From contig JAABTL010000003.1 in the NCBI GenBank assembly GCA_011389865.1, forward strand, positions 62,001-126,000: a stretch of 64,000 nucleotides of DNA, in the 5' to 3' direction. This DNA comes from Trueperaceae bacterium. GTDB taxonomy: Bacteria > Deinococcota > Deinococci > Deinococcales > Trueperaceae. The notes beneath the pieces were generated by a model. That model saw only the letters and a program-made list of their open reading frames with translations, was not told the origin of the DNA and ran no database searches. Position numbers and translations under genes: made by a program. How positions within the stretch are numbered: the first letter of the stretch is position 1; every line of letters starts with the position of its first letter. This document shows positions 17,125 to 26,102 of this stretch, one piece after another.

Positions 17125-18050
17125 CGGTAGCGCACCCGCGGGTCGAGCCGGAGGTAGGTGAGGTCGACCAGCAGGCCGAGCGCCAACACGGCCACGGCGG
17201 TGACGAGCACGACGCCCTGGACGAGGGCGAGGTCGCGCGCGAGGATCGCGTCGACCGCCAGGTGGCCGAGGCCGGGCCAGCCGAACACGGCCTCGACGAA
17301 GACGACGCCCCCGAGCATGCGGCCGAGGTCGATGGCCGCCACCGTCACCACCGGGGCGAGCGCGTTGCGCAGGCCGTGCCGCAGCAGCACGCTGGGCCGC
17401 GAGAGCCCGCGAGCACGGGCGGCGACCACGTGCGGCGCGGCGAGGGCGTCGAGCAGCGCGGCGCGCGTGACGCGCGCGAGCGGCGCCGCCGAGGCGAGCC
17501 CGAGCGAGAGGGCCGGCAGCAGCAGGTGGCGCCAGCCCCCGCCCCCGGACGCCGGAAGCCAGCCGAGCGCGAGGGAGAAGGCGTAGAGCAGGAGCAGGCC
17601 CGTCCAGTACACGGGAACGGCCGCGCCGAGGAGCAGCGCGCCCGTGAGCAGGGGATCGAGCCAGCTGCGGGCGAAGGCGGCGGCCGCGACGCCGACGATC
17701 AGCCCCAGCGCCAGGGCCAGCGTCAGCGCAGCAGCGGCGAGGGCGACGGTGGCGGGCAGGCGGCCGCGCAACTCGTCCGCCACGGGACGCCCGCTGCGCC
17801 GGGAGGTGCCGAGGTCGCCGCGCAGCACGGCCCCGAGGTACGCGGCGGCCTGCTGCGGCCAGGGGCGGTCGAGCCCCGCCTCGATCCGCATGCGTTCGCG
17901 CTGCGCCTCCGGGAGGCCCAGGATCCCCGGCCCCAGCAGGGCGACCAGCGGGTCGCCCGGGGCGGCCGCGACGAGACCGTGCACCACGACCAGCAGCAGG
18001 GCGACGGAGACGGCGCCGCCGCCGAGGCGGGCGAGCAGGTAGGCGACCAC
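17121..18050 (-). CDS. Peptide ABC transporter permease, DppB/OppB type
   Basis: 309 residues, second gene of the peptide operon. GTG start. It shows the GDLGTSRRSGRPVADELRGR block and the EAA loop of DppB proteins, plus about six hydrophobic segments. Together with the DppC-like protein it forms the channel for peptides, nickel or similar solutes. It starts 15 nt after the solute-binding gene. Confidence 0.9.
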   Translation of the reverse strand: MVAYLLARLGGGAVSVALLLVVVHGLVAAAPGDPLVALLGPGILGLPEAQRERMRIEAGLDRPWPQQAAAYLGAVLRGDLGTSRRSGRPVADELRGRLPATVALAAAALTLALALGLIVGVAAAAFARSWLDPLLTGALLLGAAVPVYWTGLLLLYAFSLALGWLPASGGGGWRHLLLPALSLGLASAAPLARVTRAALLDALAAPHVVAARARGLSRPSVLLRHGLRNALAPVVTVAAIDLGRMLGGVVFVEAVFGWPGLGHLAVDAILARDLALVQGVVLVTAVAVLALGLLVDLTYLRLDPRVRYR

Positions 18051-18065
18051 GCCGCGTGGCGCCGC

Positions 18066-19577
18066 TCAGCGGGCGGCGGCGCCCGTCCCGTTCGCGTCGA
18101 TCCTAGCGCCGCGCAGGTCGAGCTGGAACGACGAGCCCGGCAGGCGCTCGCCCTCCAGGCCGCCGCGCTTCGCGAAGGTGCCCACGTGGTGGTAGAGCGG
18201 CAGCATCGGCAGGTCGGCCAGCGCCAGCTCCTGCGCCTCGCGGTACGCGGCTGCCCGCTCGGGGCCGTCCTCGGTAGCGGCGCCGCGCTCCAGGAGCGCG
18301 TCGAACGCGTCGCTGGCGTAGCGGCTGGTGTTGTTGCTGCCGATCTCGCGGCTGTGCAGCGCCATGGAGAGCATGAAGTGCGGATCGAGCGTGTCCGACC
18401 CCCAGAACCCGAGCGTGAGCTCCGCGTCCGGCGACGTGACGATCTCGAGGAGGGTGGCGAACTCGTGGATGCGCAGTTCGACGCGCAGGCCGATCTCGGC
18501 GAGCGCCGCCTGGACGTACTGTGCCACGTCTTCGAGGCCGCCGTCGGTGGCCATGTCGAGCACCAACCGGGTGCCCTCGGCACCGGCCTCGCGCAGGAGC
18601 TCGCGGGCGCGTGCGGGGTCGTACGGGCGATCGTCGGGGGCGTCCAGGGCGTAGCGCACGAGTGGCGACAGGGGGCCGACGGGCGGCAGCGCGAGGCCGC
18701 TGAAGAGCGCGTCGACCAGCAGCTGGCGGTCGAGCGCGTGCGCGATCGCGCTGCGGACGCGCGGATCGCCGAGCACGGGGTGCTCCACGTTCATCCCGAG
18801 GTACGTCGTGCGGTCGCTGGGGTAGCGGCCGAGCGCCACGCCCGGCTCTCCCTCGAGCGCGAGGAAGGCGTCGGCCGCGAGGTCGTGGATGAGGTGCAGG
18901 TCGCCGGCGCGGAAGGCGATGAGCCGTGCCGCGGCCTCGGGGATGACGCGGTAGTGCACGCCGGCGAGCGCGGGCGCGCCGCCCCAGTAGTCGGGATCGG
19001 CGGCGATCTCGACGACCTCGCCCTCGCGCCAGGCGACGAAGCGGAACGGTCCGGTCCCCACGGGCGCGCGGCCGAGCTCGGGGCCGGCGCCCGGGGGCAC
19101 GATCGCGGTCGCGGGGAAGGTCAGGTTGGCCAGCAGCGGCACGAAGGGCGGGTCGCTGACGAGGTCGAGCGTGTGGTCGTCGACGACCACGATGTCGTCG
19201 ATGGTGGCCACGAGGAACGCGCCGCGGGCGCCGGTGGCGGGGTCGGCCAGGCGGCGCAACGAGGCGGCGACGGCGGCGGCGTCCAGCGGGCGGCCGTCGT
19301 GGAAGCGCACGCCGCGACGGAGTTCCAGCCGCAGCACGGTGGGCTCGGGGCGGCTCCAGGCGACCGCCAGGCCGGGTTCGATGGCGCCGTCGGCCCCCAA
19401 CCGCAGCAGCGTGTCGTAGAGCTGGTTGGTCACCATGAACGAGTACCCCTCGATGGCCCGGTGGGGGTCGAGGGAGGTCGGGTTGAGGGGCAGGGCCGTG
19501 ACGAGCACCTGCGCGGCGGCCAGGGCCGACAGGAGCGCCAGGACCATGACCCCAACGAGTCGCATGCCTCTCGTCAT
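18066..19577 (-). CDS. Peptide-type ABC solute-binding protein (family 5)
   Basis: 503 residues. ATG 19577 is chosen: it follows GGAGTGAAACG, and a signal peptide ends in SALAAAQ. The longer frame to GTG 19778 would bury the signal. Family 5 blocks include LPLNPTSLDPHRAIEG, LRRGVRFHDGRPLDAAAVA and YLGMNVEHPVLGDPRVRSAI. It captures oligopeptides or similar ligands outside the membrane for the two permeases downstream. It is likely transcribed from TAATCT at 19627 and perhaps also from the repeat promoter near 19.8 kb. Confidence 0.9.
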   Translation of the reverse strand: MTRGMRLVGVMVLALLSALAAAQVLVTALPLNPTSLDPHRAIEGYSFMVTNQLYDTLLRLGADGAIEPGLAVAWSRPEPTVLRLELRRGVRFHDGRPLDAAAVAASLRRLADPATGARGAFLVATIDDIVVVDDHTLDLVSDPPFVPLLANLTFPATAIVPPGAGPELGRAPVGTGPFRFVAWREGEVVEIAADPDYWGGAPALAGVHYRVIPEAAARLIAFRAGDLHLIHDLAADAFLALEGEPGVALGRYPSDRTTYLGMNVEHPVLGDPRVRSAIAHALDRQLLVDALFSGLALPPVGPLSPLVRYALDAPDDRPYDPARARELLREAGAEGTRLVLDMATDGGLEDVAQYVQAALAEIGLRVELRIHEFATLLEIVTSPDAELTLGFWGSDTLDPHFMLSMALHSREIGSNNTSRYASDAFDALLERGAATEDGPERAAAYREAQELALADLPMLPLYHHVGTFAKRGGLEGERLPGSSFQLDLRGARIDANGTGAAAR

Positions 19578-19626
19578 CGTTTCACTCCGTCCATCTCGGT
19601 CCGGGGCCGGTTTCGTAGGTGGGACG

Positions 19627-19632
19627 AGATTA
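19627..19632 (-). promoter_or_regulatory. -10 box of the peptide importer operon
   Basis: Minus strand TAATCT, identical to the hexamer in repeat copy A, about 50 nt before the ATG at 19577. Confidence 0.45.
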
Positions 19633-19787
19633 GCAGGTCGCGCGGCGGCGCGGTTCGAGCGACGCGTGGGCGCACGGCCCGGACCGGCATGACACGAGCT
19701 CCGGCGGACGATGAGAGGGACGTCTCCACCATCCGCCGTGGGCCCCGTTCTGGTGACGCGAGGTGGCGGTTCGATCACCCTGCGCGG

Positions 19788-19822
19788 ACGTTAGCGAGCG
19801 CAGCGTGAGGTCAGCGTGAGGT
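19788..19822 (-). promoter_or_regulatory. SARP-like direct-repeat promoter, copy B
   Basis: Minus strand ACCTCACGCTGACCTCACG (19822-19804) is identical over 19 nt to copy A. It is followed by 10 nt, then TAACGT (19793-19788), then a downstream stretch matching copy A (AGGGTGATSGAACCGC). It sits 30 bp beyond the nitronate monooxygenase stop and points at the peptide importer operon, 210 nt away. Confidence 0.6.
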
Positions 19823-19851
19823 CGATCCTGCGGCGCGGCGGCCGCGCGAGG

Positions 19852-21342
19852 TCAGGCCTGGCCGAGCAGGTAGTCCACCACCTCGGCCGCCGTGTACGAC
19901 GTCGCGCCCGGCTTGAGGACGCGGGTGATCGCCGCGAGGTCGTCGCCGCTGGTGACCAGTGGCAGCTCGGGGGTCGTCTGACCCTTCTGGACCTGGCCGA
20001 CGCCGACGTTGGCCATCAGGGCGTTGCACAGGCACTTGCGGCCGACGGTCTCCGCGATGTCGCCGCCCTTGGCGACGTAGTCCGCCACCGGCTCCGAGGC
20101 GCAGCGGTAGGCGAGCTTGCCCTCGTCCGTGCGCACCACCTCGCGCAGGTAGCCGAGGTCGCAGACGCGCGTGCGCTGCTCGTACACCTCGCTCTCGGAG
20201 AGGCTACCGGGGAGGGTGACCACCTTGAAGGGGAAACCCGTGGGCGAGGCCTTGGCGTCCGTGAGGACGTCGGTGTCGCCGGCGAGCACGCGGTCGATCA
20301 CCTGCTGCTTGACGGCGGTCTCGAAGCCCGACTCGTCGCAGTAGGCGAAGATCGTACCGACCTGCACGCCGGCGGCCCCCTCGTCCAGTGCCGCCGCGAG
20401 CGCATCGGGGGAGCCGCTCGAGCCGGCGAGCCAGAAGGGCATGCCCAGCGCGCGCATCTGCTCGAGGTCGGCGCGATCGCGGTCGCCGTAGACGGGCTGG
20501 CCGCGTTCGTCGAAGGTCTTGCCGCCGCGCGGCGGCGCGTTGTGGCCGCCCGCGGTGGGCGCCTCGACGATGAAACCCTGGATGGCGCCGGTGGCCTTCT
20601 TCAGCAGGATGCTCGCCAGGGCGTGGGTCGAGATGATCGGGAAGAAATCCGGGCGCCCGAGCTCGGGCAGAGCGTCACCGCCGAGCTCCGCGGGGTCGAA
20701 GTGGGCGACCACCGGCTCGCCGTCGCGCGGGACCGTGGCGTCGATGCGCATCGACGTGCGGCGGTGCTGCGACAGCTCGTCGAGGATGCCCGGGATGTCG
20801 CGCGGGATCCCGGCACCCATGAGCACGTGGCTCACGCCCGCGAGCATGGCGCCGTAGAGCGTCGCCATGTTGGGCAACTGGATCTTGGTGAGCAGGTTGA
20901 TGCCGATGGGGCCGTCGTGGCCCTCCTTCGCCAGGAACACCTCGGTGTAGCCGGCCAGCGCCATCAGACCGCGGTGGAAACGGTTGCCCTCGACGGTCGG
21001 CAACGGCAGCCGGAGGTACGGCTTGTCGGCCGGGCGCCCGTCGGGCAGGAAGTAGCGGCGCAGCGTGTCCTTCACGATGTCGCTGAACGGGAAGTGCTCC
21101 ATCGCGCGGCGCACGTGGCCGCCGACGTCGCCGTCCTGCAGGCGGCGGACCAACACCGAGTCGATGCCCGTGCCGGAGACGACGCCGAGCTGCCCGCACA
21201 GGGCGACCGCCTTGGCCAGGCGCCAATTGGAGACGGCGACGCCCATGCCGCCTTGGATGATCGTCGGGTGGCCGCCACCGGCGAGTCCCGCCGTCGCGAG
21301 CGCCGGCGTCCTGCCAGGGTTGGGGAATCGTGCGTCGCTCAT
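19852..21342 (-). CDS. Nitronate monooxygenase-like FMN oxidoreductase (PfaD-like)
   Basis: 496 residues, longer than the usual 310-380 of Ncd2-type enzymes and closer to PfaD-like proteins. FMN-barrel blocks are TIIQGGMGVAVSNWRLAKAV, LGVVSGTGIDSV, FIVEAPTAGGHNAPPRGG (His in the active site) and GAAGVQVGTIFAYCDESG. A C-terminal extension contains KCLCNALMANVGVGQV and TTPELPLVTSGDD. Known relatives oxidise nitronates or act as enoyl reductases; which applies cannot be told. TGAGGA precedes ATG 21342. It is monocistronic. Confidence 0.8.
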   Translation of the reverse strand: MSDARFPNPGRTPALATAGLAGGGHPTIIQGGMGVAVSNWRLAKAVALCGQLGVVSGTGIDSVLVRRLQDGDVGGHVRRAMEHFPFSDIVKDTLRRYFLPDGRPADKPYLRLPLPTVEGNRFHRGLMALAGYTEVFLAKEGHDGPIGINLLTKIQLPNMATLYGAMLAGVSHVLMGAGIPRDIPGILDELSQHRRTSMRIDATVPRDGEPVVAHFDPAELGGDALPELGRPDFFPIISTHALASILLKKATGAIQGFIVEAPTAGGHNAPPRGGKTFDERGQPVYGDRDRADLEQMRALGMPFWLAGSSGSPDALAAALDEGAAGVQVGTIFAYCDESGFETAVKQQVIDRVLAGDTDVLTDAKASPTGFPFKVVTLPGSLSESEVYEQRTRVCDLGYLREVVRTDEGKLAYRCASEPVADYVAKGGDIAETVGRKCLCNALMANVGVGQVQKGQTTPELPLVTSGDDLAAITRVLKPGATSYTAAEVVDYLLGQA

Positions 21343-21599
21343 GAACGTCCTCAGGTCGGCGATCGGACGCCCCGGGGGCTCGAGCGGCGCCAGTCGCCGC
21401 CCTCCACGCCGCGGACCGTGGGGCGACGGGCCGGATCGCGACGAGTTCGCGCGCGGCCCCGACCCACGAGGGGCCGAACGAGCGCCTGCAACACCATACG
21501 GCCTACAGGATGATGGAACGTGTGCCTGGATGCCAAGTCGGCGTTCGCGGGCGTGGGCGCGCGAGGTTCTGCGGAGACCGTGCTGCGTGCGTTCGCCGT

Positions 21600-22667
21600 T
21601 CAGTCGGCCCACCTCGGTGAACGAATCACGACCCCGCCGACGGCCTCGATGCTGGCCGGCGCGGCCGCGTCCGCCGCCAGCCGCGTGAGGCCGGCCGGCT
21701 CGAACGCGGTGATGCGAACGTCGAGCGGCGCGAGGTCGACGTCGACGAGGGCGACCACCGAACGCGGCGGCGCGGACGAGCCCAGGAGCGGTCGCGCGCC
21801 GACCCCGCCGGCGAACAGCAGCTCGAGGTCGCCCCAGCGACCGGCGTAGAACGCCGCCTGGTGGCCGCTGACGTAGGTATCGACCCCTTCGTCGCGCAGC
21901 AGGTCCCGCAACGCCTCGGCGCGCCAGAGCACCTCGCCCTCGTGGGCGCGGCCCTCGGCGATCCCGAGCAGCGGCAGGTGCCCCATCACCCAACGAAGCG
22001 ATGCCGACCGCGCCGGTGGCGAGCGCAGCGTCGCTTGCAGCCACGCGCGTTCCACCTCGTCGAGCACGGGCCCCGAGGCGTCGAGCACGGCGACGAACAG
22101 CGGCCCCTGGCGGAACGACCAGGCGAAGGGGTGATCGTCCACGGCGACCCCATCGAGCCCCGCCAGCCGATGGGATTCGCGCCAGTAGGCGGCGGCCGCC
22201 TCGCGCTCGCGGGCGAAGACGTAGCCGCCGTCGGCGTCGCGCAGCTTGGAGCCGTCGTGGTTGCCCATGGCCGCGGCGTAGGCGATGCCGGCCTCCCGCA
22301 GTGGCGCGGCCACGGCGAGGTCGAAGGCGGCCCACATCGCGGGGAAGCGATCGTCGGGCAGGGCGCGCGACTGGCCCGCGACCAGATCGCCTGGGAGCAG
22401 GACCAGGTCGGGGCGCCACACGTCGACGATGGCCGCGACGGTGCGCGCCACGGCGGCCGGGTAGTCGAGGCTGCCGTACGGGCCGTTGAAGTCGCCGAAG
22501 ACCACCAGCCGCAGATCGCCGCGGGGTGGGTCGATGGGCGGGGTCGGCTGGGCGTGTGCAGCGGTGACGATGCAGGCCGCGACGGCGATGGCGAGCACGG
22601 TGTCGAGGCGGCGCCGACGGCGCGCATCACCGGCGCGTCGCGCGCGATCGGGGCGGGGCGGACCCAT
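21600..22667 (-). CDS. Secreted calcineurin-like phosphoesterase
   Basis: 355 residues. A Sec signal peptide ends in TAAHAQP. The dimetal motifs are LVVFGDFNG (DxN variant of DxH), LLPGDLV (GDxv), AAMGNHDG (GNHD) and VMGHLPLLG with VSGHQAAFY (GHx). This order fits metallophosphatases; the first motif has Asn in place of His. ATG 22667 lies 6 nt behind CATACT. It probably acts outside the membrane on phosphomonoesters or diesters. Confidence 0.85.
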   Translation of the reverse strand: MGPPRPDRARRAGDARRRRRLDTVLAIAVAACIVTAAHAQPTPPIDPPRGDLRLVVFGDFNGPYGSLDYPAAVARTVAAIVDVWRPDLVLLPGDLVAGQSRALPDDRFPAMWAAFDLAVAAPLREAGIAYAAAMGNHDGSKLRDADGGYVFAREREAAAAYWRESHRLAGLDGVAVDDHPFAWSFRQGPLFVAVLDASGPVLDEVERAWLQATLRSPPARSASLRWVMGHLPLLGIAEGRAHEGEVLWRAEALRDLLRDEGVDTYVSGHQAAFYAGRWGDLELLFAGGVGARPLLGSSAPPRSVVALVDVDLAPLDVRITAFEPAGLTRLAADAAAPASIEAVGGVVIRSPRWAD

Positions 22668-22673
22668 CCCATG

Positions 22674-22739
22674 AGTATGCCAGCCGCTGGCTGCGCAAGC
22701 CGACGCCTCGTCGGCAGCCGCCGTCGGTAGGCGTATGCT
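22674..22739. promoter_or_regulatory. Divergent promoters of phosphoesterase and BCCT genes
   Basis: Minus strand CATACT (22674-22679) lies 6 nt before ATG 22667 and implies a leaderless mRNA. Plus strand TATGCT (22734-22739) would start a leader of about 70 nt ending in TTGGAGGT before ATG 22816. Confidence 0.5.
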
Positions 22740-22815
22740 GGTCGTGCCTGACGCAAGCCGTGTCGCGGGCATCGCCGTTCGAGGTGAACTTCGCATCGCG
22801 CCTTGGAGGTCGTGC

Positions 22816-24549
22816 ATGAACCGCAAGACCGGGTCCCCCCCACCCACCACGGTCGCCACCGGACCGTTCCTGGTCTTCCCACAGGTCTCGCGTCCCGTGT
22901 TCATCGCCAGCGCCACGGTGATCTTCACCTTCGTCGCCTTCGCCGTGCTCTTCACGCCCGCCGCGGAGCGGCTGTTCGCCGCGTTGCAGGGCTGGATCTC
23001 CTCGGTCTTCGGCTGGTTCTACGTCCTGTCCGCGACGGCCTTCTTGGCGTTCGTCATCTACCTCGCGTTCAGCCGCTACGGGCTCGTGCGGCTGGGCGAC
23101 CCGTTCGAGCAGCCACGCTTCGGCCTCGGCGGTTGGTTCGCGATGCTCTTCAGCGCCGGCATGGGCATCGGTCTCGTGTTCTGGAGCGTGGCCGAACCGA
23201 TGCTCCACTTCCTGCGGCCGCCTTTCGGGGCACCGGGCGATGTCACCCTGGCCATGCGGAGCACGTTCTTCCACTGGGGTCTGCACGCCTGGGGGGTCTA
23301 CTGCGTCGTCGGATTGGCGATCGGCTACTTCGCGTACCGCCAGAAGCTCCCGATCACGATCCGGTCCGCGCTCTACCCGCTGCTCGGCGAGCGCATCTAC
23401 GGACCCATCGGTCACGCCGTCGACACGTTCGCCATCTTCGGCACCATGTTCGGCGTCGCCACCTCGCTGGGCCTGGGGGTCCTGCAGATCAACTCGGGCC
23501 TCGACTTCCTGCTCGGCGTGGGCGAGTCCGCCTGGCTGCAGGTGGCCATCATCGCCGTCGTCACGCTCATGGCCACGGGGTCGGTCGTGTTGGGCCTGTC
23601 GCGTGGCATCCAGCGCCTGAGCCAGATCAACATCGTGCTCAGCGTGGCGCTGCTGGTCTTCGTCCTGCTGACGGGTCCCACCCTCTTCCTCCTCCGCTTC
23701 CTGGTGGAGGGCGTCGGCGACTACCTGCAGCACCTGCCGTCGCTCAGCCTGTGGAACGACGCGGTCGCCCAGAGCGGCTGGCAGGACGCTTGGACCATCT
23801 TCTACTGGGGTTGGTGGATCTCGTGGGCGCCGTTCGTCGGCCTGTTCATCGCCCGCGTCTCACGCGGACGCACCGTGCGTGAGTTCGTGGCCGGCGCGCT
23901 CCTGGCGCCCACCTTGGCCGGTTTCGTGTGGCTGACCGTGATGGGTGGCACGGGTCTGCAGCAACACATGACCGGCATCGTCGATCTGGGCGCAGCGGTG
24001 GAGGCCAACGTCGCGACCCCGCTGTTCATCATGCTCGATCAACTCCCCTGGACGGCGCTCACGGCGACCATCGCGACGATCCTGGTGGTCACGTACTTCG
24101 TGACCTCGTCCGACTCGGGGTCGCTCGTCATCGACATGCTGGCCGCCGGTGGGCACACCGACCCACCGAAGGTGCAGCGGGTGTTCTGGGCCGTGACGGA
24201 AGGCGTGGTGGCCGGCGTCCTGCTCGTGCTCGGCGGGTTGACGGCGCTGCAGACGGCCTCGATCGCGGCGGGGTTGCCGTTCGCGGTCATCATGTGGCTC
24301 ATGTGCTTCGCCTTGCTGAAGGCGCTGAAGGACGAACCGGTCACGCCGGATCCAGGGGAGCGCGAACCCGAGGCGCCGCCGTCGACCATGGGTGACCTCG
24401 AGCACGTCGAACCCGACGACGTGGAGCCAGCCGAAGAGCCAGCGTCGGCAGCCGACGACGATGCCTCGCGCGCCGAGGACCCGCACGGCGCGGCCGGCGA
24501 CGATCAGGCGAAGAAGAGCCCCGCCAGCAAGCCGCCCAAGGACGCGTAG
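22816..24549 (+). CDS. BCCT family betaine/choline/carnitine transporter
   Basis: 577 residues from ATG 22816, which follows TTGGAGGT. About twelve membrane helices. Family signatures are present: GMGIGLVFWSVAEP and the aromatic box TIFYWGWWISWAPFVGLFIA, then ISRGRTVREF in the variant RVSRGRTVREF. The last 75 residues are acidic and end in Lys-rich KKSPASKPPKDA, a tail of the kind that can sense ionic strength in BetP relatives (inference). Likely substrate: glycine betaine or choline, driven by sodium or protons. The 3' end overlaps the convergent lactate permease by 46 bp. Confidence 0.92.
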   Translation: MNRKTGSPPPTTVATGPFLVFPQVSRPVFIASATVIFTFVAFAVLFTPAAERLFAALQGWISSVFGWFYVLSATAFLAFVIYLAFSRYGLVRLGDPFEQPRFGLGGWFAMLFSAGMGIGLVFWSVAEPMLHFLRPPFGAPGDVTLAMRSTFFHWGLHAWGVYCVVGLAIGYFAYRQKLPITIRSALYPLLGERIYGPIGHAVDTFAIFGTMFGVATSLGLGVLQINSGLDFLLGVGESAWLQVAIIAVVTLMATGSVVLGLSRGIQRLSQINIVLSVALLVFVLLTGPTLFLLRFLVEGVGDYLQHLPSLSLWNDAVAQSGWQDAWTIFYWGWWISWAPFVGLFIARVSRGRTVREFVAGALLAPTLAGFVWLTVMGGTGLQQHMTGIVDLGAAVEANVATPLFIMLDQLPWTALTATIATILVVTYFVTSSDSGSLVIDMLAAGGHTDPPKVQRVFWAVTEGVVAGVLLVLGGLTALQTASIAAGLPFAVIMWLMCFALLKALKDEPVTPDPGEREPEAPPSTMGDLEHVEPDDVEPAEEPASAADDDASRAEDPHGAAGDDQAKKSPASKPPKDA

Positions 24550-26099
24550 GCCAGCGCCACCCAGAGGGTGCGCCGCAGCACCTCGCCCTCGCGGCCCACC
24601 AGCCCCACGGTGGCGCCGGCGGCGATGAGGTTGTGGGGGCAGACGATGTTGCCGACGGCGGCGCCGAACCCCTGCGCGCCCAGCATCGCCGTCGGCGAGA
24701 GCCCCAGGCCGCGGGCGGCGACGAGCTGGAAGTCGGTGAAGAGGATGTTCGAGGTGGTCGCGGAGCCGGTCACGAAGGTGCCGAGGAGGCCGACGAAGGG
24801 CGCGAAGTAGGGCCAAGCCGGCCCGGCGCCCGCCGCGGCCGCGTCGGCCAAGGCCTCGATCATGCCGGCATGCAGCATCAGCCGCGACAGGCTCAGCATC
24901 GCGACCAGAGCCAGCGTGACCGGGACGAGGCGAAGGGCGGCGTCGCGCGCGGCGTGCAGGGCCTCGCGTCGCGGCGCCCGCTGCCAGGTGGCGCCGACCA
25001 CGAACGCGAGCAGCAGCAGGCTACCCGGGTGGTAGAGGGGCGCGAAGCTGCCCCCGAAGGGGCCCTGCTGCCAGGCCCACGCCGCCTCGGTGAGCGCTTC
25101 GCGCAACGGCGGCACCAGCCGCGTGGCCAGCACCGCGGCCACCAGCACCAGGTAGGGCGCGCCGGCGGTCAGCAGGGCCGGGGCAGCCGGCGGTCGTGCC
25201 GGGAACTCTTCGGCAGGGGCGGGCGACGACGCCTCGTCGGGCGCCCGTTCGCGCTCGTGTCGCGCGCGATCGCGCCCGCCCGCGACCCGCAGGACGCCGA
25301 CGAACGCCAGGCCGCCGAGCAGGGAGCCCGCCAGCGTGGGGAGCTCGGGCCCGATGTAGGTGGCGAGCAGGTGGTGTGGCAGCAGGAACGAGACGGCGGC
25401 GAGGAGCGTCCAGCCCCAGGCCCCCCAACCGGTACGCCGCTCGCGCGGCAGCGTACGGGTCACCAGCAGCATCACCACCAGCGGCAGCAGCGCTCCCGCC
25501 AGCGAGTGGTAGGCGACCGTCGCCGCCGACAGCTCGCGGCCCGTGAACTCGGTGACCGCCACCTGCGCCAGCACCGGCGTGCCGACGGCGCCGAACGAGA
25601 CCCCGGCGGCGTGGCCGATGAGCGCGACGGTGACGGCCTCGACCCGACCGAAGCCGGCGGCGACCAGGAAGGGCGCGGCCAACGCGACCGAGGTGCCGAA
25701 GCCGGCGGCGCCCTCCACGAACAGGACGAAGAACCAGGCGACGAGCAGCGCCAGGATGCGCGGATCGCCGCTGAGGCGCGCCATCGCGTCGCGCAGCACG
25801 TCGACCGCGCCGGTGCGCAGCTGCAGCTCGTGGATGCACAAGGCGGGGAACACGATCCACAGGATGGTCGCGGCGATGAAGACGGCCTCGAGCAGCACGC
25901 CGCCGGTGGCCGCTAGGGCGCCCAGCTGCGGCAGGCGCTGGACGCCGAAGCCGAAGGCCAGGACCGCGATCAGCAGGCCCAGCGCCAGACCCGCGGCGCC
26001 CGCCCGCGCCGCCGACCAGCGCAAGCCGAGCATGGCGACCAGCACGACGAGCAGCGGGAGACCCGCCAGGACCGCCGCGGTGGGGCCCCCGGCGCCCAC
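24504..26099 (-). CDS. lctP: L-lactate permease family transporter
   Basis: 531 residues, about 13 membrane helices. LctP-family blocks are FVEGAAGFGTSVALAAPFLVA, GHAAGVSFGAVGTPV, GLLGTFVTGSATTSNILF and CPHNLIAAGATVGLVGREG. GTG 26099 is 3 nt after the ldhA-like stop, so the genes form one operon. It imports lactate or glycolate with protons. The 3' end overlaps BCCT coding sequence. Confidence 0.92.
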   Translation of the reverse strand: MGAGGPTAAVLAGLPLLVVLVAMLGLRWSAARAGAAGLALGLLIAVLAFGFGVQRLPQLGALAATGGVLLEAVFIAATILWIVFPALCIHELQLRTGAVDVLRDAMARLSGDPRILALLVAWFFVLFVEGAAGFGTSVALAAPFLVAAGFGRVEAVTVALIGHAAGVSFGAVGTPVLAQVAVTEFTGRELSAATVAYHSLAGALLPLVVMLLVTRTLPRERRTGWGAWGWTLLAAVSFLLPHHLLATYIGPELPTLAGSLLGGLAFVGVLRVAGGRDRARHERERAPDEASSPAPAEEFPARPPAAPALLTAGAPYLVLVAAVLATRLVPPLREALTEAAWAWQQGPFGGSFAPLYHPGSLLLLAFVVGATWQRAPRREALHAARDAALRLVPVTLALVAMLSLSRLMLHAGMIEALADAAAAGAGPAWPYFAPFVGLLGTFVTGSATTSNILFTDFQLVAARGLGLSPTAMLGAQGFGAAVGNIVCPHNLIAAGATVGLVGREGEVLRRTLWVALAYASLGGLLAGLFFA

Positions 26100-26102
26100 G
26101 GG

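Noticed and set aside
19578-19778. N-terminal extension of the peptide-binding protein to GTG 19778
   Set aside because: The signal peptide and ribosome site are at ATG 19577; the extension is Arg/Pro-rich and would bury the signal.
17262-19808. 848-codon plus-strand open frame
   Set aside because: Antisense to the clearly homologous peptide importer genes; composition is shadow-like.
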